64,000 bases of DNA, from contig NC_134013.1 of NCBI RefSeq assembly GCF_040712315.1, positions 42,848,001 through 42,912,000 of the forward strand, written 5' to 3'. Position 1 is the stretch's first letter, and each line of letters begins with the position of its first letter. Position numbers and translations under genes: made by a program. This document shows, piece after piece, positions 34,399-45,899 of this stretch. The notes beneath the pieces are model-generated. The model was not told the origin of the DNA, searched no databases, and saw nothing but the letters and a program-made list of their open reading frames with translations. This DNA is from Castanea sativa (Eukaryota; Streptophyta; Magnoliopsida; Fagales; Fagaceae).

Positions 34399-35881
34399 TG
34401 TAGAAACCGCATTTTGTACCCCTTACAACTCAGGCTTTCATTCCCTAATGATGCTGAAATTCTAAGACCCAAGGTTGGTTTAGAGCCCAATTAGATGTTA
34501 AATTGACTTGAGAAAAGTTAAAATGAAAAATATAACTTTTAATGACCAAATAAATCTATTTTTGGAAAAGTAAAGCCAAGGAAACCCCCAGCCTGCGCGT
34601 GCAGGAATCAACCTGCGTGCACAGCTATGATGCATGCGCATGTAGGCACAAACCTATGCCTGCATGTAGTGTTCCAGAAACTATGAAAGGTAAGTTTTTT
34701 GCATTAAAGACTGAGGTTTGGAGTGAATTCTACATCATCTGGGAGCTGTTCCAAACCCCCATTTTCACAATATATTTAGTCATACATGATACCTTTTCAA
34801 AAAATTCAGAGATCCTAAGGGAAAACACTAAGATTTACTAAAAATAGTAAATCAAAAAGGGAGTTTTTCACGAAACATCCTCAAGTCAATTTTCTTTTGA
34901 TTGAGGCATTTTTTTGGCCTTGATCTTCGACTTTAAGATTACTAATCGCTTTTTTATTGATTGTGAATAGATTTGACTGAGGGGAACAGACAAAAATCAA
35001 GCTTGAAGAGCTTTTGTTTTGAGGTATTAGTGCTAAGCTTTTTCTTTCATTTTCTTTAGTTTAATTTTGTTTTTGTTTGTTTCTTTGCTCTATTTTCTAT
35101 GCTTGCCGTGTTTTTGGGCTAGGGTTTTTAATCAAACCTGTGCATGCATGCATTCTGCATACACACATAGGTTAAAGTATGCGTACACATGCAACTAGCT
35201 CGCGCGCGCAGGCTTCTACATGTGCACGCATACTGCTGCCCAGAAACCCTAATTTGGGTTTTAGCTTCGTTTTCTTTCCTTATTTAAATGGTATGCCTCT
35301 GTTGTGATTATTTTTTTTATAGATATTAGTCTTTGTTCTATGTTTATTGTTTATTTGCCTTTCACATGTATAAACTAGAGTATATGTAAGCCTATATGCA
35401 ATGTTTTGAATGATAACATGGTTTGTTTGTTGCCCATATTCCTGCCTTGATTTAATGTTTACATGCTTCTACCTTGGATGTAATATGAAGACATGATGCT
35501 AGATGAATGTTAGGTTGATATGAGATGTCATGTATGCTAGGCTTGGGTTGTGAAATGCCATGATAGATGAATGATTAGGTTTTGGGATGATTGATGCCAT
35601 GATTGTATGCTTAGATGTATGTTAGTGTGTGTGTGAGTATAGATACAATATTGAATATGCCTTTAATAGGGTTAAGACGTAAGACACTATGAGTGGAAGC
35701 CAACCTTAGGATCGGACGGTTTTGGGTGCCTAACACCTTCCCAAAACTGTACCTAAACTTCGAACCCATACTCTGGTTGTAAGATCAAAAGGTCCTTCCC
35801 CGAGAGGACACTACATTCATGGTTCCTAGGCCATTATAAAACTAGGTAATGACTCCCCCCCCCCCCCCCGTTATGTCCACA
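34399..35881 (+). mobile_element. 5' LTR of a Tat/Ogre-type gypsy element (Tat-1)
   Basis: A 1,483-bp LTR starting TGTAGAAACCGCATTTTGTA and ending at tatgtccaca, followed by gtggcgattgcactagg, the typical Tat primer-site region. It contains clusters of alternating purine-pyrimidine words (34593-34672 and 35137-35235, for example gcgcgcgc), a hairpin (35719-35747) and a run of 15 C (35855-35869). Confidence 0.8.
35719..35747 (+). other. Tat LTR hairpin, copy 1
   Basis: gttttggg (35719-35726) pairs perfectly with cccaaaac (35740-35747) around a 13-nt loop tgcctaacacctt. It can be lengthened by a C-G and a G-U pair. Compare 44471-44497 and 52380-52408. Confidence 0.85.
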
Positions 35882-36133
35882 GTGGCGATTGCACTAGGAT
35901 TGTGAGTTTAATTCCTATGTGTCCTATGTCTTAACCTTTATAAAGGCTTATTCAATACTTGTTTACACACACATCTCTTGGTTCTATTGTCCCTTTTGCC
36001 TTGGTTGGTGATGAGTGGGAAGATGGAAGGCTCCATTTGGGCCTAAATCTTTCGAAGTTCATCCCACTAACTCACGATCTTTGCCATTGCCTATGATGGA
36101 CTTTGAGTACATTATAGGTTTGCCACCAATCCA
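35882..36133 (+). other. Primer site and leader of Tat-1
   Basis: Starts gtggcgattgcactagg, comparable to gtggcgactctactgggga at 52779. No coding frame seen. Ends where a minus-strand LTR fragment begins. Confidence 0.6.
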
Positions 36134-36506
36134 TGTTAGGCCAAAAATGTATTGACCCTTTTGGAAAATTAATTAATTAATCATCCAAGTTAATTAATTA
36201 GTCAATTTAACATGCAATAGCGTGGTAGCACAAACAAATCACCAACTAAGTTAAATGCAACGGAAAAGAAATTTGACATAGATGATTTGTTTATGAATGG
36301 GAAAAACCACTGAGGCAAAACCCCACTGGGTGAATTTAAGGTCACCACTCTTGAGAATCCACTATTATCAAAACAAGCGATTACAAGTAAAAGGAATCCC
36401 AGTGCCTTTGAACCCTTACTCCAATACCCAATTGGACTTGCAATGTAGTGGCAATCTCTCTTTTCAATTCACGAATCCCAATACGTGACTAACCAATGAT
36501 GCACGG
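36134..36506 (-). mobile_element. U5 part of a Sirevirus-like LTR
   Basis: Reverse complement of the LTR end seen at 46500-46869 (taggccaaaaa, acccaattggac, cgtgactaaccaa). The U3 half is missing, so it is a truncated fragment. Left edge at tgttaggcc. Confidence 0.75.
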
Positions 36507-37150
36507 TTGCCTCACTTTCCATGATAGATGCCGAGTACCAGTTATGGAGGGCTAGTATTCCTTATGTTAAGCATTTCACAAATGAGATGGGGTATGATGA
36601 GTTTAGTGACACTCGTCTCATGCCTTCCCTTACTTAGGAGGTATGTATCCTTTCCTTTCCATTTCTCTTTATTTTTCTTTTCTTGTATTTCTACACATGG
36701 TGATACTCAAATGTGATGATTCATGTCAGGCTGACCTTGCTATTGGTGGTACCGTGAACCCTCCCCATCTACCTTAGTCGGTCTATGTTTACAACCCCGA
36801 TGGATTTGCTCAAGAGCTTGCAGTGGGACATAACACAAACGTTATGGGTTACCCTTTTCCTAAGGGTACACGAGCAGTGAGTTCTCCTTCATCTTTTCCT
36901 TTCTTGTATTTGTCAACACTTGTTCTAACATTTTCCTTCCTTTCAAATTCAATCCAATGTACAGGAGCATGAGGAGCTCATTTGACTTGCTGGGAACCTC
37001 AAGCTGGAGGTGACCGAGTATTCTAGAAGAATCTACGGTTTTGGAGGATTTGCCCACTCGGGTGATGATGATGATGGTGGTGGTGGTGGAATTGGTGGCT
37101 CTAAGACCACTCCTAGCTATCAACCAAGGAAAAGGTGGCACTAGTGATCT
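36507..37150 (+). pseudogene. Exon-like remnant of unknown type
   Basis: Three open blocks are separated by intron-like gaps with GT and AG ends (gtatgtatcc to catgtcag near 36641-36729; gtgagttctc to atgtacag near 36877-36964). The blocks read EAEYQLWRASIPYVKHF, then VYNPDGFAQELAVGHNTN, then GGSKTTPSYQPRKRWH before TAG at about 37142. One stop interrupts the second block. The protein is not recognised. It could be the C-terminal half of the ORF family at 37625-39055, or a captured gene. A codon repeat gatgatgatg / ggtggtgg encodes a D- and G-rich run. Confidence 0.4.
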
Positions 37151-37624
37151 TGTAGTTTAGACAGACACACAGACACAGATGTACATCATATTTCCATTTT
37201 TATTTCCATTCTTTTTATTTAGTAGGTATTTCTACATTTTAGATTTGATTTAAGACATTGGGTTGTATTTTAATAACACCTTTTACATTTATGCTTTTAT
37301 CTAAGACATGTACATAATTTACAATTCATGGAGATATTGTACTTATTTTCATGCAATTTTTATTTTTCTTGGTCCATGATGCTTGAAAATTTGAGCTTGA
37401 TTGTACCTTGAGTAGTCCCTTAGGTTGTAGGAATCATAGGAGGAGCCATGGTTGAGGAATCATACTCCAAATTGGAAAAGAAATTGGGTTCTACTTCCTC
37501 CTTGCGCGCTTGTACACGAGCCTACGCACGTAGGTGTTGACTATATGTATGTAGCCTTGACCTTGCGTACACATTCCGCAAGCCAAAAAACCCTAGCCGC
37601 CTCTTTGGAGTATAAAATAGTTGT
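37151..37624. other. Non-coding, Tat-associated
   Basis: AT-rich, then at 37500-37580 a patch of cgcgcttgtac- and tacgcacgtagg-type words like those in Tat LTRs, and a TATA-like gagtataaaatag at 37608-37620. No gene. Confidence 0.4.
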
Positions 37625-39055
37625 TTGGGGCCTTCAAAACCTCACAAAATGTGTTCTAAGCTTAGAAGACACCTCCCAAGGCTTCCCAATGGCATGGGAA
37701 GCTTGGCCTTAGTTTCAAGGATGCTCTCATCCCTCTTGATCTCTCTTACATTTTTCCCTACCATGAAATCAAAGTGGATGAAATTCTTCTTCGTTCTACC
37801 GTTGAGTTTTGAATCCCAACTCAAAATGTTTTTCAATTCAATGGTGCGGAGTTATGCCCCACTCTTGAAGACTTTAGTGCAATCATGGGCAAACCTATTG
37901 TTAGCTCCTTTATCCTCCTTACTACTACTGAGGATTTATTGATCTTGCTCAGCTACTCTTAGGGATTTCTCTTAGCACAGCTCAAAGATGGAGCATGCTT
38001 AACAAGTTGAACATTGCATGGTTTTCATGAAATTTTCTCAGCAAAATATTCCCATGGCTGGGGCACAACGCTCCCATTATCTCAATGCCTTCTGTCTATT
38101 CCTTCTTATGAGGTACTTCTTGGTGCATGAGACATCTCGTGTGGATCAGAGGATGCTTTCAGTGATAATCAATCTAGAGAGGGGAAGTCCCATGGGCATG
38201 ATCCTGGCTGAAACTCTCAACAGTTTGGATTCTTTTCATAGAGGGAAAGTAACTTTCTTTACAGAGAGTCCTCCCTCCTTTAGGTATAATCCCTAACTTT
38301 TGTCTAGGTTCTCAACCTATCAGGATTCCTCTAATTTTGCATGGGTTGCCTTTCGGTTCTCATCTCATTAAGGCTCGTTATATCATCTTTGTATTTATTA
38401 CTTTTCCCTCTTTCTTTTAATTCTCTTTTTTCCACTCAACACTCATGCTTACTTTTTCTCTCTTCCTTTCTCTTTTCTCCTTCTATTTCAAATATGGTTG
38501 TATGAGAGGCTCCAATTGCTTCACCCTCCCACTATTCCTCCTAATCATTATCTACTAAAGCATTAATGTGACTGTAAGCTCAAAGACAAGGAGATGGATC
38601 CTGCTAAGTTCATTGAGTTCCTGAAGTGTCTTTCCCCTTTGGGTGTCCAATGGGTGGTGGAATGGTGGTGCATCACAGGCATGGTCAACCTTGTTTTCAA
38701 AGACAACTATGTTCCTTTGATTGGGCTTCACCATTTTTCTTACTACTCCCCCGACCACATTTTAAGGCAATTTCATAACAGTCAAGGAGCTCCTAACAAT
38801 GATGGCGTCTTTCATATCTCGATATTCACTAAGAGAGTCTTGGGTAGAATCCGTGAGACTTGGTTGAAGAGGATGGTGGCTAAGGACATCTGTTTCCCTC
38901 GGTTTCTCCATCCTACATCGAATTACAAGACTTGGCTGATTGCTAACATGAGGTTGGTTTGTATAAAAGAGAAAGATTATCAAAGTCCAACAAAAGGAAA
39001 AGGACCGACTGACTACCTTGATATGATCCAAATTTTAATTTTCAGCACTTTATAA
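37625..39055 (+). pseudogene. DUF7745-like ORF of a Tat element, plus copy
   Basis: Broken frame with the signature of the plant DUF7745 family: GAELCPTLEDFSAIMGKP, then a leucine-rich middle with HETSRVDQRM, AETLNSLDSFHRG, and near the end IQWVVEWW-like VQWVVEWWCITGM and VPLIGLHHFSYYSP, with a final TYLDM-like block and TAA at 39053. At least three stops or shifts. An intron-like gap lies between about 38300 and 38590. Such ORFs occur as extra genes in Tat and Ogre elements; their function is unknown. A second copy lies on the opposite strand at 42303-43382. Confidence 0.65.
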
Positions 39056-39254
39056 TTCTTATGTCTTTTCTTTTGAATTTAATAAAGGATTGGAATGTTC
39101 CAAACCCCCTATGGAAACAATTTTACTATCTTTTAACTTGAGCAACAAAAGAATCAAGTATTTTATTATCTTTGCATATTGTCTTTATTTTTCCTTTTCT
39201 TTCTTTTTCTTTTATTTTTTCTGTGCCACGTAATTTTTGCCATGCCCATGGTCT

Positions 39255-39655
39255 TTTCAATCGGATCTAGATTTCTAAAAATCCACTTCAGGATGTGTTT
39301 TCACCTTAGGAAGTGGAGCCATAAGTTGGAGGAGTGTTAAGCAATCTTGTATTGCGGACTCCACCATGGAAGCTGAGTACGTTGCTGCTTGTGAAGTAGC
39401 AAAGGAAGCTGTTTGGCTCAAGAAATTCCTTTCTGATCTTGGTGTTGTAAGAATGGAGCAAGTTCCCATCACATTGTTTTGCAACAATAGTGGAGCTGTT
39501 GCACAATCCAAAGATCTAAGAAATCATAAGAAAGGAAAGCACATTGAGAGAAAGTACCACATCATTCGAGACATTATTGCTCGTGGAGATATAGTGGTAG
39601 CAAAGATTGAAAGTGTGAATAATCTAGCAGATCCCTTTACCAAAGCCTTGCCCTA
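39255..39655 (+). pseudogene. pol: RNase H tail of Copia-3
   Basis: The C-terminal RNase H part of copia pol, ending [12 protein letters not shown] and TAA. It includes [10 protein letters not shown] (catalytic E) and, where Copia-2 reads [16 protein letters not shown], so the third catalytic aspartate is replaced by asparagine. Open from 39366. Upstream parts are absent. Confidence 0.85.
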
Positions 39656-41157
39656 AAGGACTTTCGAGTCGCATTTAGAGGAGATGGGAGTTAGATAAAT
39701 GTACAATAGTCTTTAGGGCAAGTGGGAGATTGTTAGGATTAGTGCCCTTAAATCCTATTGCATGATACTATCTATGATACTATGTACGTGATTATGTATG
39801 ACATTATGTATGACTTAATGTTGTGATTAATAAAGTCATTTTATTATTATCTAAAATAATGGTAACATGAATATGGGACATTATCATATAGTCCATGAGA
39901 TGCATAGTATGTGATTTATGTGAAAAGTCACAGAAGATATAAATCACAAGTTCTTTGTAAACTCAGAATTGTAGTTCGTAGTTGGTGATGAAATTAGACA
40001 TTTCATTTGCGAAGACCATAACATATTACCTACGATGATTTGTCTTGATCATGGAAGTGTAGACTTCTAGTTGATATGTTGATATGTTTTAAGAGTTAAG
40101 ACATATTGAACTGGAGCGCTATGAGATTTATTATTCTCCTAAAGAATGTCAAATGAATAATAAATATCACGACTTCTAGTTACATGAACTCTTAATTCCG
40201 AGAGGATAATGGACCTGATCATGAAATGTAGGTTACTTTGATATATCAAGAGTGAGATCTAAAGTAACGGTTAATACCTCAGTATGTTGGGCAGCCACAT
40301 TTAGTGTTGATGGAACATATATTCTCAAGATGGAATTCATAGTCTCTTAACGGAGCTATAAAATATTCCCTTGAGATAAGTTTAATGAGTTTAGTTATTC
40401 AGAGAGTTAGGCCTAACCACTTTGGTTAGAAGTTACTAAAGTATATATTTATGAAATTTTATTTCATAAATATATAATGAATAACTTTAAAGGATTAAAT
40501 CGGGTACTCAAGGATAAGATGTAGTAATTTACAAAGTGGCAGTCTACATTCATGACTTTGTATTACTACGAATATTTTATGAAGCGGTTGCGTGTACAAT
40601 AAAGTCTTGGGATATAATTTATAAATAAGGCCTAGAGTGCAACTATATTTATATAGTGACATTAATTTAGTTAATGGTAACTTTGGACTTGTCAAGAGTT
40701 GACAAAAAAGCCCAAGGCCCATTGGAGCTAGTGTGTTATTGGTCCTTTTTGGTCTCACTTCAAGCCACACACTAAAGCCCAATTGGAATGGCCCAAAAGG
40801 CTAGCCCAATTAGATAATCAGTTATAAGGAGAGAAACATACAAAATTTTAATGTATGAAAAAGAGAGACATCATTGTGAAATGGTGTGTATGTGAGAGTG
40901 AGACACACTTTCATTCTCCCTTGAAAATTGATTGAGAGACCACACTTCTTGGGTGTATAGTGGAATTTGAGTGAAGATTAAAAGGGTTCTCGAGTACTTT
41001 TGACTTTAGTTTTGATTTTCACCACACCAAAGTACGCTCTCTTGTTCTTGTATTCTGAAATTTACATAGTACATGTTAACAATTGCGAATGAAGTAGATC
41101 CGTTATTTTTCTGCTGCATATGTTTTGTATGCGATACAAACATGTAATTTTCCATCA
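39255..41157 (+). mobile_element. Copia-3: 3' end of a copia copy
   Basis: Only the RNase H tail, polypurine tract and 3' LTR (39731-41157, 1,427 bp) remain, closely related to Copia-2. The left junction (39252-39257) joins Tat sequence directly to the middle of the RNase H gene and no target duplication is seen, so the 5' part was lost by rearrangement. The LTR carries hairpins 1 to 3, with the stem of hairpin 2 weakened. Confidence 0.85.
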
Positions 41158-41940
41158 TTATCAACAATATTGGATGATTTGACCAAATCATTTGATAAGG
41201 TTGAATACACGATCATTCCTAGAGCTCTCAATCAGTTTACAAATGCATTGGCTACCTTGGCATCCATGGTTGAAATACTCGAAGGAGTATGGACACGACC
41301 TTTAAAGATCAAACAGAGTTATGAGTTGGTACACAAGGAGAAGAGTGAGTCTTTAGTTTTGGCTATAGAAGAAGAAGGGGTTCCTTGGTATTATGACATC
41401 ATGAAGTTCTTGTCATTGGGGGCATATCCCGATGGTACCGACAAGAAAGAATGTCGTTTGGTCAAGATGATGGCAATGCAATACATCTTGTGTGGAGATA
41501 AGAAAACATCTCAAATAATGGCTCCCACTTTGAGGTGGAAGTTTGAAGGATAATGAAGCTATATAACACTGAGCATCACAAGTCTTCACCATGCTGACCA
41601 TAGATCAATGGGGCCGTAGAAGTAGCCAATAAGAACATCAAGAACATTCTAGCCAAGATGGTAGTAACATACAAGGATTGGTCTAAGAAACTTCCATTTG
41701 CTTAATAGGGCTACAAAACTTTAATTTATGCATCGACTTGGGCCAAACTTTAGGAAGGGGACTTGGTCCTAAAAGTCTTGAGAGATGAAACTTTTGATCC
41801 AAGAGGAAAGATGAAGCCAAGATGGTCCAAGCCTTTTATTATCAAGAAGATCATGATAGGAGGTGCTACAAGAATTATAGATTTGGATGGGGAAGAGATG
41901 CTTTGACCAATCAACATAGATAGACTCCGAAGATGCAAAA
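41158..41940 (+). pseudogene. pol: Tat-type pol fragment: RNase H to integrase end
   Basis: An open frame to 41553 shows the second (archaeal-type) RNase H tail of Tat elements: IIPRALNQFTNALATLASM and GVPWYYDIMKFL. Then come broken integrase pieces NGAVEAANKNIKNILAKMVV, TYKDWSKKLPFA and the tail DPRGKMKPRWSKPFIIKK and GGATRIIDLDGEEML. The middle of the integrase C-terminal region is deleted. Reverse transcriptase is absent. The protein would have inserted the element's DNA, but it is inactive here. Confidence 0.8.
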
Positions 41941-42065
41941 TTTGAAGAAAAAGAAAAAGCTTTCTAGGTTGAAAACCTGAAAGGGTAGCCTAAGCAAAAG
42001 TTAAGGCAAAAGAACCCCGCTAGATTAAAAACCCGAAAGGGTGGTCTAGTCAAAATATAGGGGGA
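41941..42065 (+). repeat. Two-unit repeat downstream of Tat pol
   Basis: Two diverged units around gaaagggt followed by gcctaagcaaaa or gtctagtcaaaa, spaced about 62 bp. Such repeats follow pol in Tat elements. Confidence 0.6.
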
Positions 42066-42302
42066 AGACCATGGGCATGGCAAAAATTCCTTCAACAACG
42101 ACATTTGCAAAAATTACATGGCATGGAAAAAAAAATGGAAAAAACAAAAGAAGAAATAAAGAAGGAAAAAATAAAGACAATAAGCAAAGATAATAAATGA
42201 ATGATTCTTTTATTGCTCAAATTGATATATGATAAGTTAGTTTCCATAGGGGATTTGGAACATTCCAATCCTTTATTAAACTTAAAAGAAAAGACATGAG
42301 AA

Positions 42303-43382
42303 TCATAAAGTGCGGAAAAGTAAAATTTGGGCCATATCAAGGTTGTCAGTCAACTCTCTTCCTTTTGCTAGACTTCTTGTAAGCTTTTTCATCTATGAGG
42401 ACCCATTTCATGTCATCTTGTAGCCATTTCTTGTACCCTGAAGTTGGATGAAGGAACTAAGGAGGACAGATGCCTCTAGTCACCCTCCGCCGTGGCCAAG
42501 ACTCACGGATTCTGCTAAAAGTCTTATAAGTGAACTCTAAGGTATGGAAAGAGCCATCATCACTAGGACCCCTTGACGGTCACCAAATTGTTTGGCAATA
42601 CAGCATGTGGAGTAGTAAGAGTAATAGTGAAGCCCAACTAAGGGAACATAACTATCCTTGATGCTGCGGTGAGCCATGCTTGAGATACGCCACCACTCCA
42701 CCACCCATTGAATGTCTGTGGCATCAATGCGCTCCATGAACTTAGTGAACTCTTCAAAACTCATCTCAACACGCTTGGACCTACAGTCACAATAATGCTT
42801 AAGGAGATATTGAATAGGAGGAACAACAGGGGATTGATGCAAATAAAGTCTCTTACATAGCCATATCTAAAAAAAAAAAAAAAAAGTATGAGCAGAAAAA
42901 GGAGAGATAGAAAAATTTAAAAATGAATGAATGAGAGAAATGAAAGGATGATATAATGTGCCCCAATTGGTTGAAAACCAAAAGGCAATCCATGGAAAAA
43001 TTAGAGGAATCCTGCTCGGTTGAAAACCTAGGCAAAAATTAGGGATTATACTTGAAGAAGGAGATGGCTCCCCATAAAGGTTTGCTTCCTTCCTATGATA
43101 TGCATCTAAGCCATTGAGAGTTTCGATCAAGATCATGCCTGCAAAATTTTCAGTCCTCAGATCAGCAACCATCAAGCACATCCTATGATCTACATAATAG
43201 GTCTCAAGAACCAAGAAATTTCTTGCGTGGATACATAGATAGAAAGCATTAAGAAGCCGAGAGAAGTATGCAAAGATGAGATGGATGTTCAACCTACCAC
43301 AAACGCACCACAATTTTGCCTTTTCAAGAGGAATGCCCAACAAAGATTGAACCAAGGTAGGAAGATCCCTACCCATGTTCAC
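42303..43382 (-). pseudogene. DUF7745-like ORF of a Tat element, minus copy
   Basis: Homologous to 37625-39055 but on the opposite strand, including the flanking 3' sequence (ccatgcccatggtctt occurs in both). Motifs: LNAFYLCIHARNFLVLETYY, IETLNGLDAYHRKEANLYGE, IQWVVEWWRISSM, VPLVGLHYYSYYS. Split by shifts and an intron-like interval (about 42850-43060). It lies downstream of Tat integrase and antisense to it, the position of the antisense extra ORF known in some Tat lineages. Confidence 0.65.
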
Positions 43383-43787
43383 GTATGCACAACGATGGCA
43401 GAGACTTGTTTTCCCTTATTTTGAGTATAGTTTTCTCCCAAATGCCTCTACTGTGATTGCTATGGCCTGGATGACCATCCAAGACACAATTCAAGTTCAT
43501 ATCTTCAAGTATCAAAGACTAATAATAGCATAGAGTTGTTCAATTATTCCCACAATTTGTGCAATCACACCTTAAACCAATGGTTGGTGGTAACTCTTTA
43601 AAATAAAAATAAGAAAAGACACACACACACACACACACACACACACTCCTCACCCTATGAACACATGCACACAAGAGTCCCATCGCCAAGGCCCTAATGT
43701 GTGAAATCGAAAAAAAAAAAAAAAAGATTTAAGAAGAGTCGAGCATCCATGGCTTGGTACACTTCTTGTTTGGAAATTTTAGAGCAC
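43383..43787. repeat. Tat 3' region with simple repeats
   Basis: (AC)n at about 43620-43647 and an A run at about 43710-43725. No gene. It ends at an LTR start. Confidence 0.5.
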
Positions 43788-44338
43788 TGTAAATACAGTA
43801 TTTTGCCCCCTCCCTCGATTTGCATGTTGAACCCCAAAAATTCCAAAATTATTAAATTTTCTCCATGGGACTATTGAAGCATCTAGATTGACATGGCACA
43901 ACTTGTTCGGGAATTGAAGCACTTGAAATGCCATTTTGGGTTAGAATTAACCAAAGTGCCCCTAGTCAACCCTGGGTTGACCGAAAGTCAAAGTTCATCA
44001 AAACTATCCTAAAACAACATTTTCCTTGCTTTTACGTCAAACTCGAGCTGCTAAAAAATTTTCATCAACTTTGACCAAGTTTGACCCGAGGTTGACTCTC
44101 ATGAGCCCTAGAAACCCTATTTTTGATCTGACCATCAGAACAGGTTGATACTAGCATCATTGCAAAGATTATTGAATTAATTTCCCAACGACTATTTATG
44201 GGTCAAAATTGGAGTTAAAACAGTTAAGATATCTTGATCAAAATGCCCCTGGTCAACCCTGTGTTGACTGAAAGTCAAAGTTTGTCAAAATCATACCAAA
44301 ACAACATTTTCCATACTTTTTCAACAAACTCGAGCTAT
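43788..44338 (+). mobile_element. Start of a Tat-like LTR, plus strand
   Basis: Begins TGTAAATACAGTATTTTGCC, the Tat-type start. It holds two diverged copies of a block with caaaatgccc, ctggtcaacc and gactgaaagtcaaag words (43950 and 44250). It is cut off by a minus-strand Tat LTR. Confidence 0.6.
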
Positions 44339-44634
44339 TGTGGATGCAATGGGGGCTCTTAGAGTCATCACCTAGTTTTTACAATGGTCTAGGAACCATA
44401 TATATAGCTTCCTTTCAAGGAAGGACCTTTGATCTTACTACTAGAGTATGGGTTCGGAGTTTAGGTACGTTCTTGGGAAGGTGTTAGGCACCCAAGATTG
44501 CCCAACCCTAAGGTTGGCCTCCTATAGTTGTGTCTCATGTCTTAACCTTATTAAAAACTAACTAAACATTTATATCCTAACACACACACACTAGCATGTA
44601 TCTAACACACAACATGACACCTTTATCCCAAAAC

Positions 44635-44684
<50 letters not shown>

Positions 44685-45595
44685 TATATATCCATAAAGC
44701 AAGAGAGAGCCAAATCCAACACTTCTAAGAACCTCAACATTCATCTAGCATGTGGAAACCTTATTATATCTAAAACAAGGCAACAACCTCAAACATGGTA
44801 GCAAACATATCATGGCAATCACAAGATCATGTAAAGCATATAATTGGACATAAAGCAAACATTCAAACAACATACATCATCAAATGCATGTTCATACCTA
44901 TGCATGGCTTACTTTCACTTACCTTTCAATAACACAGCACCTATGGCATCATGAATGAGCATCTGAATGGATGTTCATGGCAGAGGCTCAAATACATAAG
45001 AATAGGTATCATAAAACCCTAATCTAAGCATGTTAAAGACAAACAAGCATACAAGACAGAGGCTCAAATACGTATGGACACATGAAAAGGATTTAGAAAA
45101 AGACAAAACATGTGAAACAAACAAAGCAAATAACATAGGAGATCTAGATTAGGGTTTCTGGGCAACCACCTACGTACGCAGCTAGAGGTCTGCATACATA
45201 GGATTTAACCTGCGTACGCATGCTCATGGCATGTGTGCATGGGATTTGTTCAAAACCCTAACCCAGAAACATGAAACAGAAAACAAAGCACAAACATAAA
45301 ACCCTAATTCTAACGACCTAGCATGCTCAGAACATAAATAGAACTATAAAACTACATTAGGCTAACATGCATAAACATAAACCAAGCAAAAAACAAGATT
45401 AAAACATATAAATAAAGGCAAAAAAAAAAAAAAAGAGTCGAAGCTGGATACCTCAAAAAAGAGTTCCCAAGCTTTGATTTTTGCCTGTTCCCTTCGGTCA
45501 AATCTATCACAGTCAATAAACACATGATTAGTAATCTTAAACTCAAAGGATTGGGGCCAGAAAAGGTCCCAATGAAATAAAATTAACTTGAGAGT
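44339..45595 (-). mobile_element. Tat LTR, minus strand, truncated (Tat-2)
   Basis: Reverse-complementary to 34880-35881. On the minus strand it ends attgcatccaca at 44339. Its first 480 bp or so are displaced by the Tat LTR starting at 45596. It contains a long (AC)n run (44636-44681), words tacgtacgcag and tgcgtacgcatgc (45172-45245) and a hairpin. Confidence 0.75.
44471..44497 (-). other. Tat LTR hairpin, copy 2
   Basis: tcttggg and cccaaga pair perfectly around 13 nt. The loop, read on the minus strand, is identical to copy 1. The outer stem bases differ from the other two copies but still pair. Confidence 0.85.
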
Positions 45596-45899
45596 TGTAG
45601 ACACTCGATTTTGCAACCATAATTTAATCTTAAAAGATGAATAAAATGACCATTTCATATAACTGAAAAATCATAGTTATATTAGATGCATTAATTCATT
45701 CATTGCATATAATAAATATAATTTGAGATTCTAATGGTCGCAACGGTATGCCCAATTCCCAAATCGGACCATCGGATTAAATGTTATCACAAGATCAAAT
45801 ATTCACAGTCTGCATGCATTTTGTTTGGATGGAACCTCAAGTGTGATTAATTGAAATTAATTCTAATTGGTTAAACAACTAAAATTAATTAAATAATTT

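Noticed and set aside
37608..37620. TATA-like gagtataaaatag as a gene promoter
   Set aside because: A single AT-rich match ahead of a broken transposon ORF is weak evidence for a promoter.
44636..44681. Long (AC)n run as a functional element
   Set aside because: An ordinary microsatellite; similar runs occur at 14057, 17178, 33699, 43620 and 48797 without shared context.
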